Part shown: positions 1 through 7,926 of the stretch, piece by piece
How positions within the stretch are numbered: position 1 is the stretch's first letter
Layout: each line of letters opens with the position of its first letter
IMG/VR virus record: IMGVR_UViG_3300009183_000002
Location: 1 to 64,000 of that record
Reading direction: 5' to 3' (one strand)
DNA from: a virus
DNA: 64,000 nucleotides
The notes under the pieces: generated by a model
The model's database searches: none
What the model was told of the DNA's origin: nothing
The model's input: only the letters and a program-made list of their open reading frames with translations
Program-made: the position numbers and the translations under genes

Positions 1-1
1 T

Positions 2-139
2 AAAGAAGCCGTGTTTCAATCTCAATTGGAACGAGATGGTTTAACAAGCACTCCTTATGAAATCAGTGTTACTGTTGCGGCTAGCTCAAATAACCAAGGT
101 GTTTATGCATCGATGGACTGGGAGGAAATATCCAGGTAA
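2..139 (+). CDS. C-terminal end of an unknown protein (partial)
   Basis: The frame is open from base 2 to a TAA at 137-139 (45 residues visible), ending in a Trp/Glu-rich tail. The start lies outside the window. No family is recognised from the fragment. It lies about 35 nt upstream of the Dps-like gene on the same strand, so the two may be cotranscribed. Confidence 0.5.
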   Translation, partial: KEAVFQSQLERDGLTSTPYEISVTVAASSNNQGVYASMDWEEISR

Positions 140-174
140 GCTTTGGTAAACTAGATAAATAAAGGTATTTGATT

Positions 175-729
175 ATGTATACCCCCGGCCCTCAACAGTA
201 TCAACCTGTTGAAACTCCCCAGGCTCAGCCGGTTCCTCAACCTCAGGAAAAACCCAAGGCTCCAGCTAAATCAAAAGCTGGTGGTGATGTTGGTGCTTTC
301 ATTCAGCAGTTAATTGCACTGTCTGCTTATGTCAAAGAACTTGAGACGCAATCACATTTAATTCACCTCAACTACGAGGGGTCAAACTTCTTGGGTGTCC
401 ACGCATTTCTGAAAGATCAATATGAAGCACACGTAGAACAGTTCGATACTCTTGGTGAGTTTGTCCGCAGCATGGACTACCTCATGCCAATGTGTGGTTG
501 TGGTCTAAAAGATATGGCACCTCCTATGCAAGCAGTTACCTCTTATAAAGGTACCGACATGCTTGGTGTGTATTACAAAAACCTTGAAGAACTTGGCATG
601 AAAGCCAAGAAGCTTGAGCCTATTGCACAAAAAGTTGGTGCTATTGACATCCAGAATTACATGGCTGACCTTGTGGGTCAAGCATTTAAAACCGCATGGT
701 TTGTTAAGGCTACGTTAAGGAATAGCTGA
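175..729 (+). CDS. Dps/ferritin-like protein
   Basis: Probable DNA-binding or iron-storage protein of the Dps (ferritin-like four-helix) family. After a Pro/Gln/Lys-rich tail of about 35 residues comes the family core with motifs IHLNYEG, SNFLGVH and DTLGE. The Dps ferroxidase ligands are all present at the canonical spacing: H64, H76 (+12), D91 (+15), E95 (+4), the same intervals as E. coli Dps H51/H63/D78/E82. Dps proteins oxidise Fe(II) with H2O2, form dodecamers and protect DNA; the Lys-containing N-terminal tail could contact DNA. I chose ATG 175 over a TTG at 169 because AAAGG lies about 9 nt upstream. Its stop overlaps the next start (TGATG). A CGCG cluster near residues 106-111 is unusual. 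The family call is firm; a role in the phage cycle is inference. Confidence 0.85.
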   Translation: MYTPGPQQYQPVETPQAQPVPQPQEKPKAPAKSKAGGDVGAFIQQLIALSAYVKELETQSHLIHLNYEGSNFLGVHAFLKDQYEAHVEQFDTLGEFVRSMDYLMPMCGCGLKDMAPPMQAVTSYKGTDMLGVYYKNLEELGMKAKKLEPIAQKVGAIDIQNYMADLVGQAFKTAWFVKATLRNS

Positions 730-1607
730 TGGACGGTTCTTTATTTCAAACGTTTTTAAACAAAGCCAAACGTGGTTACGGGCAAGTAGATAAAAATGTT
801 TTTAGTGGGTTGTTGCCAGGAGGATCCGCTTCTCCTTTAGGTCCGCTTAAACAAGCTGTTGGAACTACTATTAAAGAAACTGCTTTGTCCACTGCTGGTT
901 CAGCAATGAATGCATTACCTGATCGAGCAAATCTTTTTGCACGTTATATGACTGGCGTTGGAAATCGCAACTTACAATTAGATCCATCAACATTAACTGA
1001 TCTAAGGAAAGCAACAGAACAAAGCCCAACAGTTATGCGGACATTTACACCAAAACCTTTTTCTGCTGCTCAAATTGAACAAATTAAAAACTCTTCTGAT
1101 AATCCCGGAACTATTGGCAAGAGCCTTGAATTTTTAAAATTTATAGAAGAAGCTAAAAACCCAAAACCAATTACCGTGTCTATACCTTCTTATGGACCAG
1201 GTCTTCCACAAAGTGGTCCTGTCTACCCATATGCTACTGCTCCAAAATCTGTAACAAATACTTTAGGTAGATTTAATGCAACAGTCAATCCTTCTGCAAA
1301 TACAATTCAAATGAATGATGTTTATGACATGGTTAATTCAGCTGAAGATCCTAATCTTATTATTGGAAAAATCCAACCGCAACGCGCATGGAATGCTCTT
1401 AAAGGTATTTGGAGTTCAGATTTTCCCGGACCAAAATCTTCTGGCTATACTCCAACAGCTGCAATTGCAACGGCCAAAGCAAGTGCAGACAGCTCAACAT
1501 TTAGTCCATTAACTCGAGTAGCAAGAGCTGCAATGTACATGACGCCTTGGAAACCAACTCCATATGAAGTTAATGTGACAGTTCCTTATCGAGGTCCAAT
1601 AGAATAA
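729..1607 (+). CDS. Unknown protein, possibly virion-associated
   Basis: 292-aa protein, translationally coupled to the Dps-like gene by a TGATG overlap. It has no recognised catalytic motif. The first third is Gly/Ala/Ser-rich and mildly hydrophobic, resembling the Gly/Ala-rich ejection-like proteins of the late region; the remainder is Pro/Thr/Asn-rich, ending in a YEVNVTVPYRGP-type tail. A structural or injected role is only a guess. Confidence 0.75.
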   Translation: MDGSLFQTFLNKAKRGYGQVDKNVFSGLLPGGSASPLGPLKQAVGTTIKETALSTAGSAMNALPDRANLFARYMTGVGNRNLQLDPSTLTDLRKATEQSPTVMRTFTPKPFSAAQIEQIKNSSDNPGTIGKSLEFLKFIEEAKNPKPITVSIPSYGPGLPQSGPVYPYATAPKSVTNTLGRFNATVNPSANTIQMNDVYDMVNSAEDPNLIIGKIQPQRAWNALKGIWSSDFPGPKSSGYTPTAAIATAKASADSSTFSPLTRVARAAMYMTPWKPTPYEVNVTVPYRGPIE

Positions 1608-1613
1608 AAATAG

Positions 1614-1679
1614 TGAAGGGCGACCCCAGACTTTCGGGGCGAGGTACATTTAATGCAGTTAACCTAGCTGCACCCTTCA
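1614..1679 (+). ncRNA. Three-way-junction RNA element after the 292-aa gene
   Basis: The 66-nt segment can fold as an outer 7-bp stem (1614-1620 with 1673-1679), an inner CCCC/GGGG hairpin (1624-1639) and a 5-bp TGCAG/CTGCA stem with a 9-nt loop (1654-1672) that abuts the 3' strand of the outer stem. This is the layout of a tRNA lacking its anticodon arm. ATTTTT follows, so it may double as a terminator. The architecture resembles the elements at 54.7-55.9 kb. It is not a canonical tRNA. Confidence 0.4.
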
Positions 1680-1727
1680 TATTTTTGGGACCTCCTTTTA
1701 GGCTATGGGCCTAACGAGTATCCCGTA

Positions 1728-1795
1728 TTGCGGGTCCCATCCCCGCTGGGTTCTTTAGCAAGATCAAAGAACGCACCCTTCCGTTTAGCCGGAAG
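1728..1795 (+). other. Tandem hairpins in a non-coding stretch (1680-1953)
   Basis: Successive perfect hairpins: CCCG/CGGG near 1732-1744, a 7-bp GTTCTTT/AAAGAAC stem (1750-1772) and a 6-bp CTTCCG/CGGAAG stem (1778-1795). No credible gene is seen in 1680-1953: a 66-codon minus-strand frame there contains a terminator inside it. Function unknown; a structured 3' UTR or ncRNA is possible. Confidence 0.35.
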
Positions 1796-1843
1796 TACAC
1801 TGAACCCGATACAAATGCAGAGCAGGTACACAATAAGTATAAC

Positions 1844-1867
1844 AAAAAACCCCGGTTCAGGCCAGGG
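1844..1867 (-). terminator. Rho-independent terminator of the 1.95-3.8 kb minus-strand genes
   Basis: Read on the minus strand, a 6-bp stem (CCCTGG/CCGGGG with one T-G pair) and a 6-nt loop are followed by TTTTTT. It lies about 90 nt downstream of the last minus-strand gene of this block. Confidence 0.75.
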
Positions 1868-1953
1868 TAAATAAACAATCCACACCCGCCCCTTTCGGAA
1901 CACTCTTCTATGTAAGGTGGAACGGACTCGACTGTCCGCGTAGAAAGTTTAAC

Positions 1954-2121
1954 TTATTTTTTCTTGGGAGGCATAGCCTTCTTGGCTGGCACTGCTCCTT
2001 TCTTAGGAGGCACCGCACCTTTCTTGGGTGGTACTGCTTCTTTCTTGCCGCCCTTTTCAGGGACTGCTTTACCGGCGGGGACCATGCCTTTACCGGGAAC
2101 AAACTTTTTACCTTCAGCCAT
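1954..2121 (-). CDS. Small Lys/Pro/Ala-rich basic protein
   Basis: 55-aa ORF starting at ATG 2121 with AGAG upstream and TATAAT at 2149-2144. The C-terminal half is a repeat of the form (K)KGAVPPKK, four imperfect copies, closely resembling the tails of histone H1-like proteins. Such tails bind nucleic acid non-specifically; here that is inference from composition. It is the last gene of a run of small basic proteins. Confidence 0.65.
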   Translation of the reverse strand: MAEGKKFVPGKGMVPAGKAVPEKGGKKEAVPPKKGAVPPKKGAVPAKKAMPPKKK

Positions 2122-2143
2122 GATTAAAAGTATCTCTTCAGTA

Positions 2144-2149
2144 ATTATA
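2144..2149 (-). promoter_or_regulatory. Possible -10 box (TATAAT, minus strand)
   Basis: A perfect TATAAT on the minus strand lies 23 nt upstream of ATG 2121. A weak TTACAA is 17 nt further upstream. Candidate promoter for the small basic protein only. Confidence 0.3.
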
Positions 2150-2156
2150 GATTAAA

Positions 2157-2366
2157 TTACTTATCTTTGTAACGTTTGGCGGCACGTGCTGCCTTACCTG
2201 CTTTCTTTGCTGCATCCGTGTTAGACACAAATTGTTTGCCTTCTTTACTGCCAGTGCGTTTCTTGCGATCAGTCTCTTCACGTTCTTCTTTTGACAATGA
2301 AGCCCACGCTTTTTCAGGTAGGTAACGCTTGGTATATCCGTCTTGTATAGCCTTATCACTTGCCAT
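2157..2366 (-). CDS. Small basic protein, DUF5872-related
   Basis: 69-aa protein starting at the ATG that overlaps the stop of the upstream gene (ATGGCAAGTGA). It carries motifs RYLPEKAW, DRKKRTGSKEGKQFV and a Lys/Ala-rich end (AKRYKDK). These resemble the second half of DUF5872-type sequences known from phages and giant viruses. No enzymatic residues are evident. The tail AAKRYKD is almost identical to the tail of the upstream protein, so the two may bind a common partner or be related by duplication. Confidence 0.7.
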   Translation of the reverse strand: MASDKAIQDGYTKRYLPEKAWASLSKEEREETDRKKRTGSKEGKQFVSNTDAAKKAGKAARAAKRYKDK

Positions 2367-2637
2367 CTTTATACCTCTTGGCTGCAGCTTTAGCTTTACC
2401 GCGTTTCTCGTACTCGTCTTTGGTTTGCCATTTTTCCTCACCCCACTTCTCTAAAGATTTTTGTTTTTCTCCTTTACTTCCCTTATATCCTCCACCTGCT
2501 TTTTCATATTCTTGAACTAAAAGTTGGGATCTACGCGCACTCCATTGGCCTGGTTTACCAGCTTTGGAGCTTTCCATGATGCGATCTTTGATTCGCTCAC
2601 GTAACTCAGGTTTTGTATACTTATTGTCCTGAGACAT
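2356..2637 (-). CDS. DUF5872-like basic protein
   Basis: 93-aa Lys-rich protein with the DUF5872 signature: YTKPELRERIK, then GKPGQWSARRSQLLVQEYEK, GGGYKG and QKSLEKWGEEKWQ. DUF5872 is a family of unknown function found in phages, algae and giant viruses. It ends in AAAKRYKDGK and is coupled to the next gene by an 11-nt overlap. DNA or RNA binding is plausible from charge; the family is not biochemically defined as far as I know. Confidence 0.75.
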   Translation of the reverse strand: MSQDNKYTKPELRERIKDRIMESSKAGKPGQWSARRSQLLVQEYEKAGGGYKGSKGEKQKSLEKWGEEKWQTKDEYEKRGKAKAAAKRYKDGK

Positions 2638-2818
2638 CAGTATTATTTTTTCTTTCTTCTAGTATTTTAGCCCACCTACACGGTTTGGCAGTCTTCTCCC
2701 AATCTCTTGGTGGGTTGGGAATCAACTCCTCTAGCTTTTGAAAGTAATCTTGTAGCCTCTGGGCTACAGTTGGCAATTCAATGGCCAAGATTAGTGGGCA
2801 ACTCTTTGTGGCTGCCAA
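2621..2818 (-). CDS. Small hypothetical protein
   Basis: Up to 65 aa from a TTG at 2818; internal TTG starts at 2788 or 2776 would reduce the 41-nt overlap with the gene upstream. The core (RLQDYFQKLEELIPNPPRDWEK, then PCRWAKILEER) looks like a compact helical protein. It overlaps the following DUF5872-like start by 17 nt. Start uncertain; no family recognised. Confidence 0.5.
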   Translation of the reverse strand: MAATKSCPLILAIELPTVAQRLQDYFQKLEELIPNPPRDWEKTAKPCRWAKILEERKNNTDVSGQ

Positions 2819-2987
2819 ACTTTTCCATGATTTCGTCTACATGTTCCAAAGATTCCAGCCGCATTAGAACATCCGTCAAACTACTGATGACAACAGGGTG
2901 TTCGGTGCGTGCAGCAAAAGCTAATGCTTCGCGCAGATTACCGGCTGCTTCGTTGACAGATTCTTTGACTTGGCTGGAGAGAGACAT
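2778..2987 (-). CDS. Small helical hypothetical protein
   Basis: 69 aa from ATG 2987; a longer in-frame start at 3050 would overlap the methyltransferase. Nearly all predicted helix (VKESVNEAAGNLREALAFAA, then VVISSLTDVLMRLESLEHVDEI). Lies in a minus-strand run of overlapping small genes. Function unknown. Confidence 0.6.
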   Translation of the reverse strand: MSLSSQVKESVNEAAGNLREALAFAARTEHPVVISSLTDVLMRLESLEHVDEIMEKFGSHKELPTNLGH

Positions 2988-3028
2988 CTGAAATCTTTTG
3001 GTATGTTTAATACTACTGCATGGACAGT

Positions 3029-3628
3029 TTAATTTTCTGTCCAAAGCCAACCGACTTGATAACCATCAAAACAAGGTTCAATATCAAGGGATTCCATTAG
3101 TTCATAAATGAGTCGTCCTTTGCCTAAGCGTTGTCCACTCGGTGCTATAAGATTGTCATCCACCACAATCATGGTTCCTTCCTTAATGCAGTTCTTTGCA
3201 GCAAACAATTCCTTCAGATGGTGGGCAGCGGGTGCCCAGTCGTTATTCCAATCTGTAATGTTGTAGGAGTCCAGGTACAGCAGATCAACTTTGCCTTCTA
3301 GCGTGCCAAGGAATTCAACCGAGTCTGACTCGATAACCTCAGTAAAATACGTATTTTCTTTGGCTAATTCGCACGCTTCAGGGTCGACATCCACCGAAAG
3401 GACCACGCCACCGTGGTAATCCACAAAAGTATCAAAGAGAAGGGTGGAGCAACCGTCGCCTTCGTAGTTGTTTTCCTCGCGGTAGGTCCCAGTTTCAACG
3501 ATGACCGGACTATTGAGACCGGATAGGAAATCAAAAATTTGTTGAAACCCCTCGCTGCGTTTATTTAAACGGGGCTTGATGCTGCTGAAATACTCATTCC
3601 ACGAGGCAGGAAAGCTATCGGCGCCCAT
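3029..3628 (-). CDS. Class I SAM-dependent methyltransferase-like protein
   Basis: 199 aa. The SAM-binding motif I region is seen as VIVETGTYR followed by GDGCSTLLFDTFV; motif II as VVLSVDVDPEACELAKENT; a later LLYLDS and MIVVDDN fit motifs IV-V of the Methyltransf_24/TylF-like O-methyltransferase group. The substrate cannot be read from sequence. In phages such enzymes often sit with glycosyltransferases; a glycosyltransferase occurs at 9.5 kb but not in the same transcription unit. It could modify a surface glycan or small molecule; that is inference. Confidence 0.75.
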   Translation of the reverse strand: MGADSFPASWNEYFSSIKPRLNKRSEGFQQIFDFLSGLNSPVIVETGTYREENNYEGDGCSTLLFDTFVDYHGGVVLSVDVDPEACELAKENTYFTEVIESDSVEFLGTLEGKVDLLYLDSYNITDWNNDWAPAAHHLKELFAAKNCIKEGTMIVVDDNLIAPSGQRLGKGRLIYELMESLDIEPCFDGYQVGWLWTEN

Positions 3629-3634
3629 AACAAA

Positions 3635-3796
3635 TTACAAATCTATTCGAGTATAGTCGATTTCTTTTTGTTGAAGCGATTGCTCGTGGCTATTCGCTTC
3701 ATCGGTATCAATGTCTTCAAAAGATACGTTATTGGTACACCCGCTTGGATTGTCACAGCGTGTGTTGTAATAAAAACGTGTTATAGAACAGGACAT
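3635..3796 (-). CDS. Small Cys-containing hypothetical protein
   Basis: 53 aa from ATG 3796, chosen because AGGAG lies 8 nt upstream (a 113-codon frame is open further). Cysteines at 3, 14 and 19 in an N-terminal CDNPSGCTN context, then an acidic, Gln-rich tail. A metal site is possible but not shown. Confidence 0.6.
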   Translation of the reverse strand: MSCSITRFYYNTRCDNPSGCTNNVSFEDIDTDEANSHEQSLQQKEIDYTRIDL

Positions 3797-3828
3797 GACC
3801 AGGCTCCTGAATTTAAAAACGTATTGGT

Positions 3829-3933
3829 TTAACGGTGGGCCACCATGGTTTGGATGAAGATTGCGACATCTATTGCTGCCAGGATAAAGATGGCGCCAAA
3901 CACAACGGAGATACGAGTAGTTAAGTTGTGCAT
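3829..3933 (-). CDS. Tiny single-pass membrane protein
   Basis: 34-codon ORF from ATG 3933 to TAA 3829. The core VVFGAIFILAAIDVAIFI is a clear transmembrane helix with basic residues at both ends (TTR; AHR). It resembles small membrane peptides of cyanobacteria and their phages only in design; no named family is assigned. No Shine-Dalgarno is evident, so the call is moderate. Confidence 0.45.
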   Translation of the reverse strand: MHNLTTRISVVFGAIFILAAIDVAIFIQTMVAHR

Positions 3934-3984
3934 TTACGAAAGGTAAGTTATGCGTTAAGCTAAGACTAATATACAAAACCGTCC

Positions 3985-4842
3985 GTGGTTGCTAAACTGA
4001 ATAAGAACGATCCTTGGATTAAAGCTGAGGACGAGCAACCTGAAGTTATGCGGTCAATTAATCGGGCCGCTGCCAGGATTACACTCAACGGTAGGCGGCA
4101 CTATACCACTCCGTTGGAATGCGGTCCTGTTCCGTCCGTAACTACGATTATCTCAGAGACTGCTTCCGAAGCAAACAAACGGAAGCTGGAGATGTGGTCA
4201 AAAAATAATCCAGGTGTTAAAGAGCAGGCAGCCGAAAGGGGTACGGCTATCCACTATGGTATGGAGCAGTACCTCAAAGGTAATAAAACGCCGGACATCA
4301 AAGATGAGTACATGGATTTTTGGTCGGGCATGCCGCCAATCTTGGATCAATTTCAAGAAATACTTTGGGCCGAATCACCAATCCTTGAAAAGTTTGATTT
4401 TACTATCGGCGCTGATGACGTGGCTCGTGTGTGGGGTTGCGATGACCAAGGGCGCGGCTGGGCTGGTGCTCCTGACATCATTGCTGTGGCTAATGGTAAG
4501 CTTACTCTCGCTGATTTAAAAACCAGCGTCAAACCTTATAGTCGTAAATGGCCTAAAAATTTAGAGAAGGGAACGCCAGAATGGCGAGACTTACTTGGAG
4601 GACATCTTAAATTTAAAAAGTGCATTTTACAGATGTGCGCTTACGATCTAGCTATTACCCAGACCTTGGGAATGACTGTGCAGCAAGCTGCAATTTTAGT
4701 TTCAACACCAGTTCGCACACAAATTTTTAAAATCTCTCGGAATTATTTAAATATAATGCATGAAAAATGGTATAAACTTGTAGCGGAATACTACGCGCAA
4801 GTTGAAGAAGGCGGTGTCCATGACCCAGATTTGATTGGTTAA
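3985..4842 (+). CDS. PD-(D/E)XK exonuclease (Cas4/RecB-like)
   Basis: 285 aa from a GTG start. Motif order fits the PD-(D/E)XK nuclease fold as in phage exonucleases: AAERGTAIHYG with H90, E130, GAPD with D164, then LADLKTS with D177 and K179 as the DxK, and a downstream QMCAYDLA (QxxxY) motif typical of RecB/Cas4-like enzymes. Likely degrades or processes DNA for replication, recombination or host DNA recycling. Directly upstream of the primase-helicase module, which supports a DNA-metabolism role. Confidence 0.8.
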   Translation: MVAKLNKNDPWIKAEDEQPEVMRSINRAAARITLNGRRHYTTPLECGPVPSVTTIISETASEANKRKLEMWSKNNPGVKEQAAERGTAIHYGMEQYLKGNKTPDIKDEYMDFWSGMPPILDQFQEILWAESPILEKFDFTIGADDVARVWGCDDQGRGWAGAPDIIAVANGKLTLADLKTSVKPYSRKWPKNLEKGTPEWRDLLGGHLKFKKCILQMCAYDLAITQTLGMTVQQAAILVSTPVRTQIFKISRNYLNIMHEKWYKLVAEYYAQVEEGGVHDPDLIG

Positions 4843-4845
4843 GTT

Positions 4846-5019
4846 ATGCGTTGGGATCCAAGTGAAAAAGAAACCAGGCAGAAGATGATCGCATGGTCTG
4901 TCGCAACTGAGACTTGTGTGCAGACCAAAAAGGATCCTGTATTGATTTATAACAGAATCTTAGAACGTAACAAAGGAAAAGATAAGGATTGTAATGAGTC
5001 TATTGCTGAGACTAATTAG
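4846..5019 (+). CDS. Small hypothetical protein
   Basis: 57-aa ORF, ATG 4846, 3 nt after the nuclease stop. Charged, helical, Lys/Glu/Thr-rich (SEKETRQKMIAWS). Tight spacing suggests the nuclease operon. No family recognised. Confidence 0.55.
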   Translation: MRWDPSEKETRQKMIAWSVATETCVQTKKDPVLIYNRILERNKGKDKDCNESIAETN

Positions 5020-5099
5020 ACTTTCTGATTCCAGGGGATGTCCCTAGACTTGCTGGATTGGTCGCCCTAGGATAAGAAAACACTCAACTACCGCCCCCA

Positions 5100-5273
5100 A
5101 TGGAAATTCGTATTTCCGTTGGTGAGTGGATGAACGCGCTCCAAAATCGCATGTCTAATGCGGTTGACGGAGATTGTTTTTGTCTGCCCACCGACATGCA
5201 CCTGCATGCTTACATGCTTGTAAAAGAGGGCTCATTCCCAGACCGAGACTTTAAAGTGGAGGTAACCAAATAA
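5100..5273 (+). CDS. Small hypothetical protein
   Basis: 57-aa ORF from ATG 5100, ending 4 nt before the primase-helicase start. Contains IRISVGEWMNALQN and a His/Met stretch (DMHLHAYMLVKEG). An 80-nt spacer upstream holds a CCTAG/CTAGG-closed stem and a GGG-ATGT-CCC hairpin, perhaps regulatory. No family recognised. Confidence 0.5.
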   Translation: MEIRISVGEWMNALQNRMSNAVDGDCFCLPTDMHLHAYMLVKEGSFPDRDFKVEVTK

Positions 5274-5277
5274 AAAA

Positions 5278-7926
5278 ATGACAAGCAAAAACAAGCAAGC
5301 TCTACGCCCAGGAGAAATCCGTCTTGACTACCTACCCCTCGACTGGCCGCTCACACCGCTGGGAGAAAATAAAGATCCCTACGTTACGGGCTGGCAAAAT
5401 AAACCGTTCAGCGTTCGCGAGATTGAGGAGGAAACACTCACTAACCGTTGTAAAGCCATCGGTCTTTTGGGAGGTCCTGTCTATAACCATCCTTATGGTT
5501 TGGTGTGGGTTGATGTTGATGGACCGAGCGTTTACGCGGTTATCAAAGAACTCGCCGATGAAAGTGATGTTGATAAAGCACTACCCCCAACGCTGACTAT
5601 TTGTAGCGGTAAAGAAGGGCGCGAACGTAAACTTTATCGTCTGGATCGGGAAAAACATAAGCATTTTGTTCGCAACAAATACACCTGGCACGGCGAGGGA
5701 GACAAGGAGAAACTTGAAATCTTGTGGAAGCGGCACCAAGGTGTGTTGATGGGTCTGCACCCAGAGACTGCTGGGTACTACACCGCAGAAGGGCAAGGGT
5801 TTGAGTGGGTTGAAAAGCTGCCTGAATTCCCGGCTTGGTTGTTGAATGCCATCATCAACAAGAATGTCAAGCAGGGAGTTCCCGCCAAAGAAACTACTCG
5901 TATCATTGGTCCTACCTTTGCGATACACGCAGAGATGAATTTGGATCGTGATATGCAATTGGCGCAGGAAGCAATGTGGGCATTGCCCCCAGAAGCCTGT
6001 GATGATTACGACATTTGGATCACGATTGGCCAGACGCTTCACTCAACAGATGAATCGTTGCTTGAGGCGTGGGATGAATGGTCAAAACAATCAGATAAAT
6101 ATCGGGATGGTGAGTGCCAGCGGCGGTGGCTTTCCTTTAGCAAAGGTGGCGGTCGTGGCTTGGGTTCACTTATTCATATTGCCCAAGAGCATGGCTGGAA
6201 ACCATCTCAAGATCATCGGGCAATGAGCGTAGACGACTCCACTTTGGAGCATTCGGCCAAACTTTTAGAACAATACGGGGATGATTTAATGCCAGAAATT
6301 GAGACTCAAGTTGAGACGGTTGATCGTCCAGCAAAAACAAAGAGTGGTTGGGCTAAAAAACCAAAGACCACCTCAAGAAAGAAAAGAGATGAAGAAGATG
6401 AAGAAGGTGGTACTCGCAACCCTTCTTTCGATGCAATAACAACTGTTCTCCTACAAACATACGCGGGTAACTTGTTGTATAGCCAGACACAAGCCTGCTT
6501 CTATCTTTACCAATACGCCGGATCAAAAGGTGTGTGGCGTAGTTTGACCGAAGCTGAAATTAAGGGTGACATTAAAAACAACCTTGAAGAGTTAAAGGAG
6601 AAACTGCTGCCCGGCGGGTACAACATTAGGTTGCTCAATGATGTAATGGAGCAGCTTCGTATCACCGTTCTTTTTGATGACTGGTATGAAGGCAATGAAT
6701 ACCTGCTATTTACCAATGGAATTCTCAACGTCGAAACCCGTGAACTGCTTCCCTTCGATAGGGAAATGTATATCACGCAGCAATTGCCCTATGACTATGA
6801 TCCAGGAGCAACTTGTGAAACAATCGTTAAGTGGCTTAAAGAAGTCCAAGACGGAAGCTGGCAACGAGTCCAAGTCTTGAGGGCTTGGCTGCGGGCTGTC
6901 CTACTTAGTAACTCGGACATCCAGAAGTTTGTTGAGATTGTGGGCCCTGGTAAGTCTGGTAAGTCAACCTACTCAAACCTGGCTCATGCCTTGGTGGGTG
7001 ATGAGAACGCAATGATCTCATCGCTTGAGCACCTAGAAAAGAATAGGTTTGAGACTGCGAACCTTTATAAGAAAAAGCTGTTGCTCTTTAATGATGTTGA
7101 GCGTTACGGTGGTTCGGTCTCGGTTCTTAAGGCACTCACTGGCCGTGACTTAATTCGTAACGAACGTAAGTTTCAAGCTGGCTCCCAGAAACCATTTAAG
7201 TTCAATGGTCTGGTCATGATTACCGCCAACGAACCTATCCAAACCACGGATCCAACTTCAGGTTTGGCACGGCGGCGTCTGACAATTCCATTCGATAAAC
7301 CCTTTACTGGTAACTCGTCTGAGCAACGGACACTCATTGATATGGATGATAAAGGTCGTCCATTCGGTGAGTTTGCTCCGCTACTACCTGGTTTGGTGAA
7401 CTGGGTACTTGATTTGTCGGAAGCTGAGATGCGTGAATACTTGATGGAGACGACCCAGAAGGTACACTTCTTTGCAAAGCACCATCGTGAACAAATCCTG
7501 AAGTCCAACCAGATCATGGATTGGATGGAGCACTGCTTGGTCTTTGATCCAGGTATTTCAACTGCTATTGGACTTGCTAAACAATCTGCAGGTGGTGCTT
7601 CCAATATTTACGTCTCCTGGGATACGTGGTTGTACGCTAGTTATTGTGAGTTCTCACGTGGATCAAACAGCAACATCCTTGGACGTAGCCGTTTTGAAAC
7701 TCTGCTAATGGACGTTTGTGTTCACCAGCTGGGTTTAAATGTTTACAAGTTTAAGAGTCGTAAAGGTATGCGTGTTGTAAACATTGCTTGCCGCTCGTCT
7801 GATCAAAAGTATGAGAAGTTTCCCTCCATTGTGGAAGTTGGCTTGAACAAAGAAGAGTGGCGTGTCCACTATGGCGATGTTCTTGACAAGAAAAATGATT
7901 CGCAACCAAACTTGCAAGATGAGTGA
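5278..7926 (+). CDS. Primase-polymerase / SF3 (D5-like) replicative helicase
   Basis: 882 aa. Residues about 15-205 form a PrimPol domain: VWVDVDG with D79/D81 as metal ligands and KRHQGVLMGLH as the sRxH-type motif. A PriCT-like domain follows (about 225-320, ALPPEACDDYDIWI). After a Lys-rich linker comes a D5_N region and the SF3 helicase with Walker A GPGKSGKST (residues 556-564), LLLFNDVE as Walker B, and GLVMITANEP as the sensor (motif C). This is the arrangement of phage and plasmid P4-family replication proteins: origin melting, unwinding and primer synthesis. GGAGG is present but about 15 nt from the ATG. The stop overlaps the speD start. Confidence 0.92.
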   Translation: MTSKNKQALRPGEIRLDYLPLDWPLTPLGENKDPYVTGWQNKPFSVREIEEETLTNRCKAIGLLGGPVYNHPYGLVWVDVDGPSVYAVIKELADESDVDKALPPTLTICSGKEGRERKLYRLDREKHKHFVRNKYTWHGEGDKEKLEILWKRHQGVLMGLHPETAGYYTAEGQGFEWVEKLPEFPAWLLNAIINKNVKQGVPAKETTRIIGPTFAIHAEMNLDRDMQLAQEAMWALPPEACDDYDIWITIGQTLHSTDESLLEAWDEWSKQSDKYRDGECQRRWLSFSKGGGRGLGSLIHIAQEHGWKPSQDHRAMSVDDSTLEHSAKLLEQYGDDLMPEIETQVETVDRPAKTKSGWAKKPKTTSRKKRDEEDEEGGTRNPSFDAITTVLLQTYAGNLLYSQTQACFYLYQYAGSKGVWRSLTEAEIKGDIKNNLEELKEKLLPGGYNIRLLNDVMEQLRITVLFDDWYEGNEYLLFTNGILNVETRELLPFDREMYITQQLPYDYDPGATCETIVKWLKEVQDGSWQRVQVLRAWLRAVLLSNSDIQKFVEIVGPGKSGKSTYSNLAHALVGDENAMISSLEHLEKNRFETANLYKKKLLLFNDVERYGGSVSVLKALTGRDLIRNERKFQAGSQKPFKFNGLVMITANEPIQTTDPTSGLARRRLTIPFDKPFTGNSSEQRTLIDMDDKGRPFGEFAPLLPGLVNWVLDLSEAEMREYLMETTQKVHFFAKHHREQILKSNQIMDWMEHCLVFDPGISTAIGLAKQSAGGASNIYVSWDTWLYASYCEFSRGSNSNILGRSRFETLLMDVCVHQLGLNVYKFKSRKGMRVVNIACRSSDQKYEKFPSIVEVGLNKEEWRVHYGDVLDKKNDSQPNLQDE

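Noticed and set aside
1703-1903. 66-codon minus-strand ORF with a hydrophobic stretch
   Set aside because: A strong minus-strand terminator (1844-1867) lies inside it, its start is GTG without a ribosome site, and the region holds perfect hairpins.
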